The translations under genes and the position numbers were made by a program. This document shows, piece by piece, positions 6,333-6,826 of a stretch of DNA of 6,826 bases; position 1 is the first letter of the stretch; every line of letters begins with the position of its first letter. The notes beneath the pieces were generated by a model, which was not told the DNA's origin, searched no databases, and worked only from the letters and a program-made list of their open reading frames with translations. The stretch is from Terriglobia bacterium. Its GTDB lineage: Bacteria; Acidobacteriota; Terriglobia; UBA7540. The DNA lies in assembly GCA_030040515.1 (NCBI GenBank), contig JASHTO010000257.1, positions 1 to 6,826 of the forward strand. Reading direction: 5' to 3'.

Positions 6333-6614
6333 TCACTCCCCACCGTATTCCGCGACGATCACAAGCTGCGTGGCGTTGCCGATGTAGCAGTAGAGATTGT
6401 TCACATCGAAGCCCAGTTTGCCGCCCGCAAACGCGCCGGTCGGGTCAGTTGCGCCTTGGCTTGTGTCCAGGCTCGCAGTCGCTCCTATAGCGCCATTGCC
6501 CACGGGCGTCAGGGATACGCGCACCGGCACTTGGGGAAGCGCCGTAGGCCACGGCACGGTGTTCGCGCCGTTCGCTGTCAGTCCTGTGGCCGCGAAAGTT
6601 TCCGTGAAGATCAT
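6333..6614 (-). CDS. Beta-rich phage protein, 93 aa, possibly 5'-truncated
   Basis: From the ATG at 6614 the protein is 93 aa: MIFTETFAATGLTANGANTV, then a proline- and valine-rich strand region, the segment ATASLDTSQGATDPTGAFAG, and a C-terminus VNNLYCYIGNATQLVIVAEY. Short alternating hydrophobic and polar stretches with many Gly, Ala and Thr suggest a beta-sandwich, as in phage decoration or tail-surface proteins; no family is recognised. The frame stays open upstream to a TTG at 6647 and stops at a TAA that lies within the flanking repeat. The ATG has only a weak GCGGGG upstream. The gene may therefore have lost its original 5' end where the repeat array begins. It is the first surviving gene of the phage operon. 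No promoter is visible, so transcription would have to come from beyond the repeat. Confidence 0.68.
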   Translation of the reverse strand: MIFTETFAATGLTANGANTVPWPTALPQVPVRVSLTPVGNGAIGATASLDTSQGATDPTGAFAGGKLGFDVNNLYCYIGNATQLVIVAEYGGE

Positions 6615-6647
6615 CGGCCCCGCAAGCTGATTTTGCCGCGCTGTCAA

Positions 6648-6697
6648 AGCTCTTTAGAAATGTCCCCTTTCTTAGCTCATTAGAAGTGTCCCCTTTT
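6648..6697. repeat. Tandem 24-nt repeat with TGTCCCC core, possible IS terminus
   Basis: Two copies, 6648-6671 and 6674-6697, lie 26 bases apart and match at 21 of 24 positions. Each contains TTAGAA(A/G)TGTCCCCTTT. The TGTCCCC core reads rightward, away from the phage genes. Closely spaced, near-identical repeats starting with TGT are typical of IS21-family ends, so an insertion sequence may lie beyond the right edge. No transposase codons fall inside the window, so this cannot be confirmed here. Confidence 0.6.
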
Positions 6698-6740
6698 CGT
6701 TTGGTTTGTGTTTTTCCTCTCTGGTTCTGGTTTTTGCTTT

Positions 6741-6823
6741 TCCGTTGGGCCTGCCCGGAGCGGAGCCCTGCGGAGCCCGAAGGGCGGAGCGCTTAGGGCG
6801 CAGCGGAGGGCAGGCCCAACGGA
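6741..6823. repeat. Large inverted repeat with nested GC-rich stem
   Basis: A perfect 16-bp inverted repeat (TCCGTTGGGCCTGCCC at 6741-6756, complement at 6808-6823) encloses 51 bases. Inside, CTGCG (6768-6772) can pair with CGCAG (6799-6803), and GCCC-GAA-GGGC (6775-6785) forms an inner hairpin. The motif GCGGAGCCC occurs twice in direct orientation (6760-6768 and 6770-6778), with a variant GCGGAGCGC at 6784-6792. No gene is visible from 6648 to the window end. The structure could be a dispersed palindromic repeat, a terminator-like fold, or part of the mobile element suspected at this end. Confidence 0.72.
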
Positions 6824-6826
6824 GGC

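Larger units (their letters stand above)
2638..6647. mobile_element. Prophage remnant: tail-region block of a tailed phage
   Basis: Six tightly packed minus-strand genes ending in a tape measure gene, plus one reverse-oriented immunity-like gene, form a phage late-gene fragment. The block is embedded beside acidobacterial chromosomal genes. Downstream of the tape measure stop there are no distal tail, baseplate, fibre or lysis genes. Upstream the block stops at a repeat array at 6648. No integrase, repressor, terminase, portal or capsid gene is visible, and I see no att site pair. Both flanks carry different repeat arrays resembling insertion-sequence ends, which suggests trimming by insertion or deletion. 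The extent given is that of the recognisable phage genes, not a mapped boundary; phage DNA beyond the right repeat cannot be excluded. Confidence 0.65.

Noticed and set aside
6743..6822. Integron attC-like site (GTTGGGC ... GCCCAAC)
   Set aside because: attC sites run RYYYAAC ... GTTRRRY. Here the two cores are in the opposite order, and no integrase or cassette is present.

Overview
The window looks like chromosomal DNA of an acidobacterium (Acidobacteriota, Terriglobia/Solibacter-like) carrying a fragment of a tailed prophage. The lineage call rests mainly on the first 146 bases. These encode a C-terminus matching the TIGR03435 family, which is heavily expanded in soil Acidobacteria. The GC-rich composition, and a TonB-dependent receptor of a type common in that phylum, fit the call. 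The assignment is an inference, since no rRNA or marker gene is present.

Layout. 1-146 (+): tail end of the TIGR03435-like gene. 147-222: short convergent intergenic gap holding a structured double-hairpin repeat of REPIN type (159-210). 223-2364 (-): a complete TonB-dependent outer-membrane receptor with signal peptide, plug and barrel. 2365-2637: intergenic region with three direct copies of GGCCAGAATTCGTG that look like a relic end of an insertion sequence. 2638-6614 (-): a compact phage tail-region block. In transcription order it runs: 93-aa protein, 85-aa protein, 287-aa coiled-coil protein, 57-aa Cys-rich protein, 76-aa protein, then a 637-aa tail tape measure protein. The stop/start overlaps and spacings (12-nt gap, 4-nt ATGA overlap, 1-nt TAGTG overlap, 36-nt gap) are those of a translationally coupled late operon. 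6648-6697: a tandem repeat resembling the end of a second, different insertion sequence. 6741-6823: a strong 16-bp inverted repeat enclosing a GC-rich nested structure.

The most interesting feature is a small reverse-oriented gene (4578-4766, +) fitted exactly into the 211-base gap between the 76-aa gene and the tape measure gene. It encodes a two-helix membrane protein resembling superinfection-immunity (Imm-like) proteins. It has its own Shine-Dalgarno sequence and an extended -10 promoter overlapping the tape measure start codon. This is the layout of a 'moron', a gene expressed from the prophage independently of late transcription.

The phage block ends abruptly on both sides. Nothing phage-like follows the tape measure stop, and the first gene begins at the repeat junction. 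Each flanking repeat array is oriented with its presumed outer terminus toward the phage block. I infer a prophage remnant trimmed by insertion-sequence activity; no integrase, capsid, portal, lysis gene or transposase is visible in this window.
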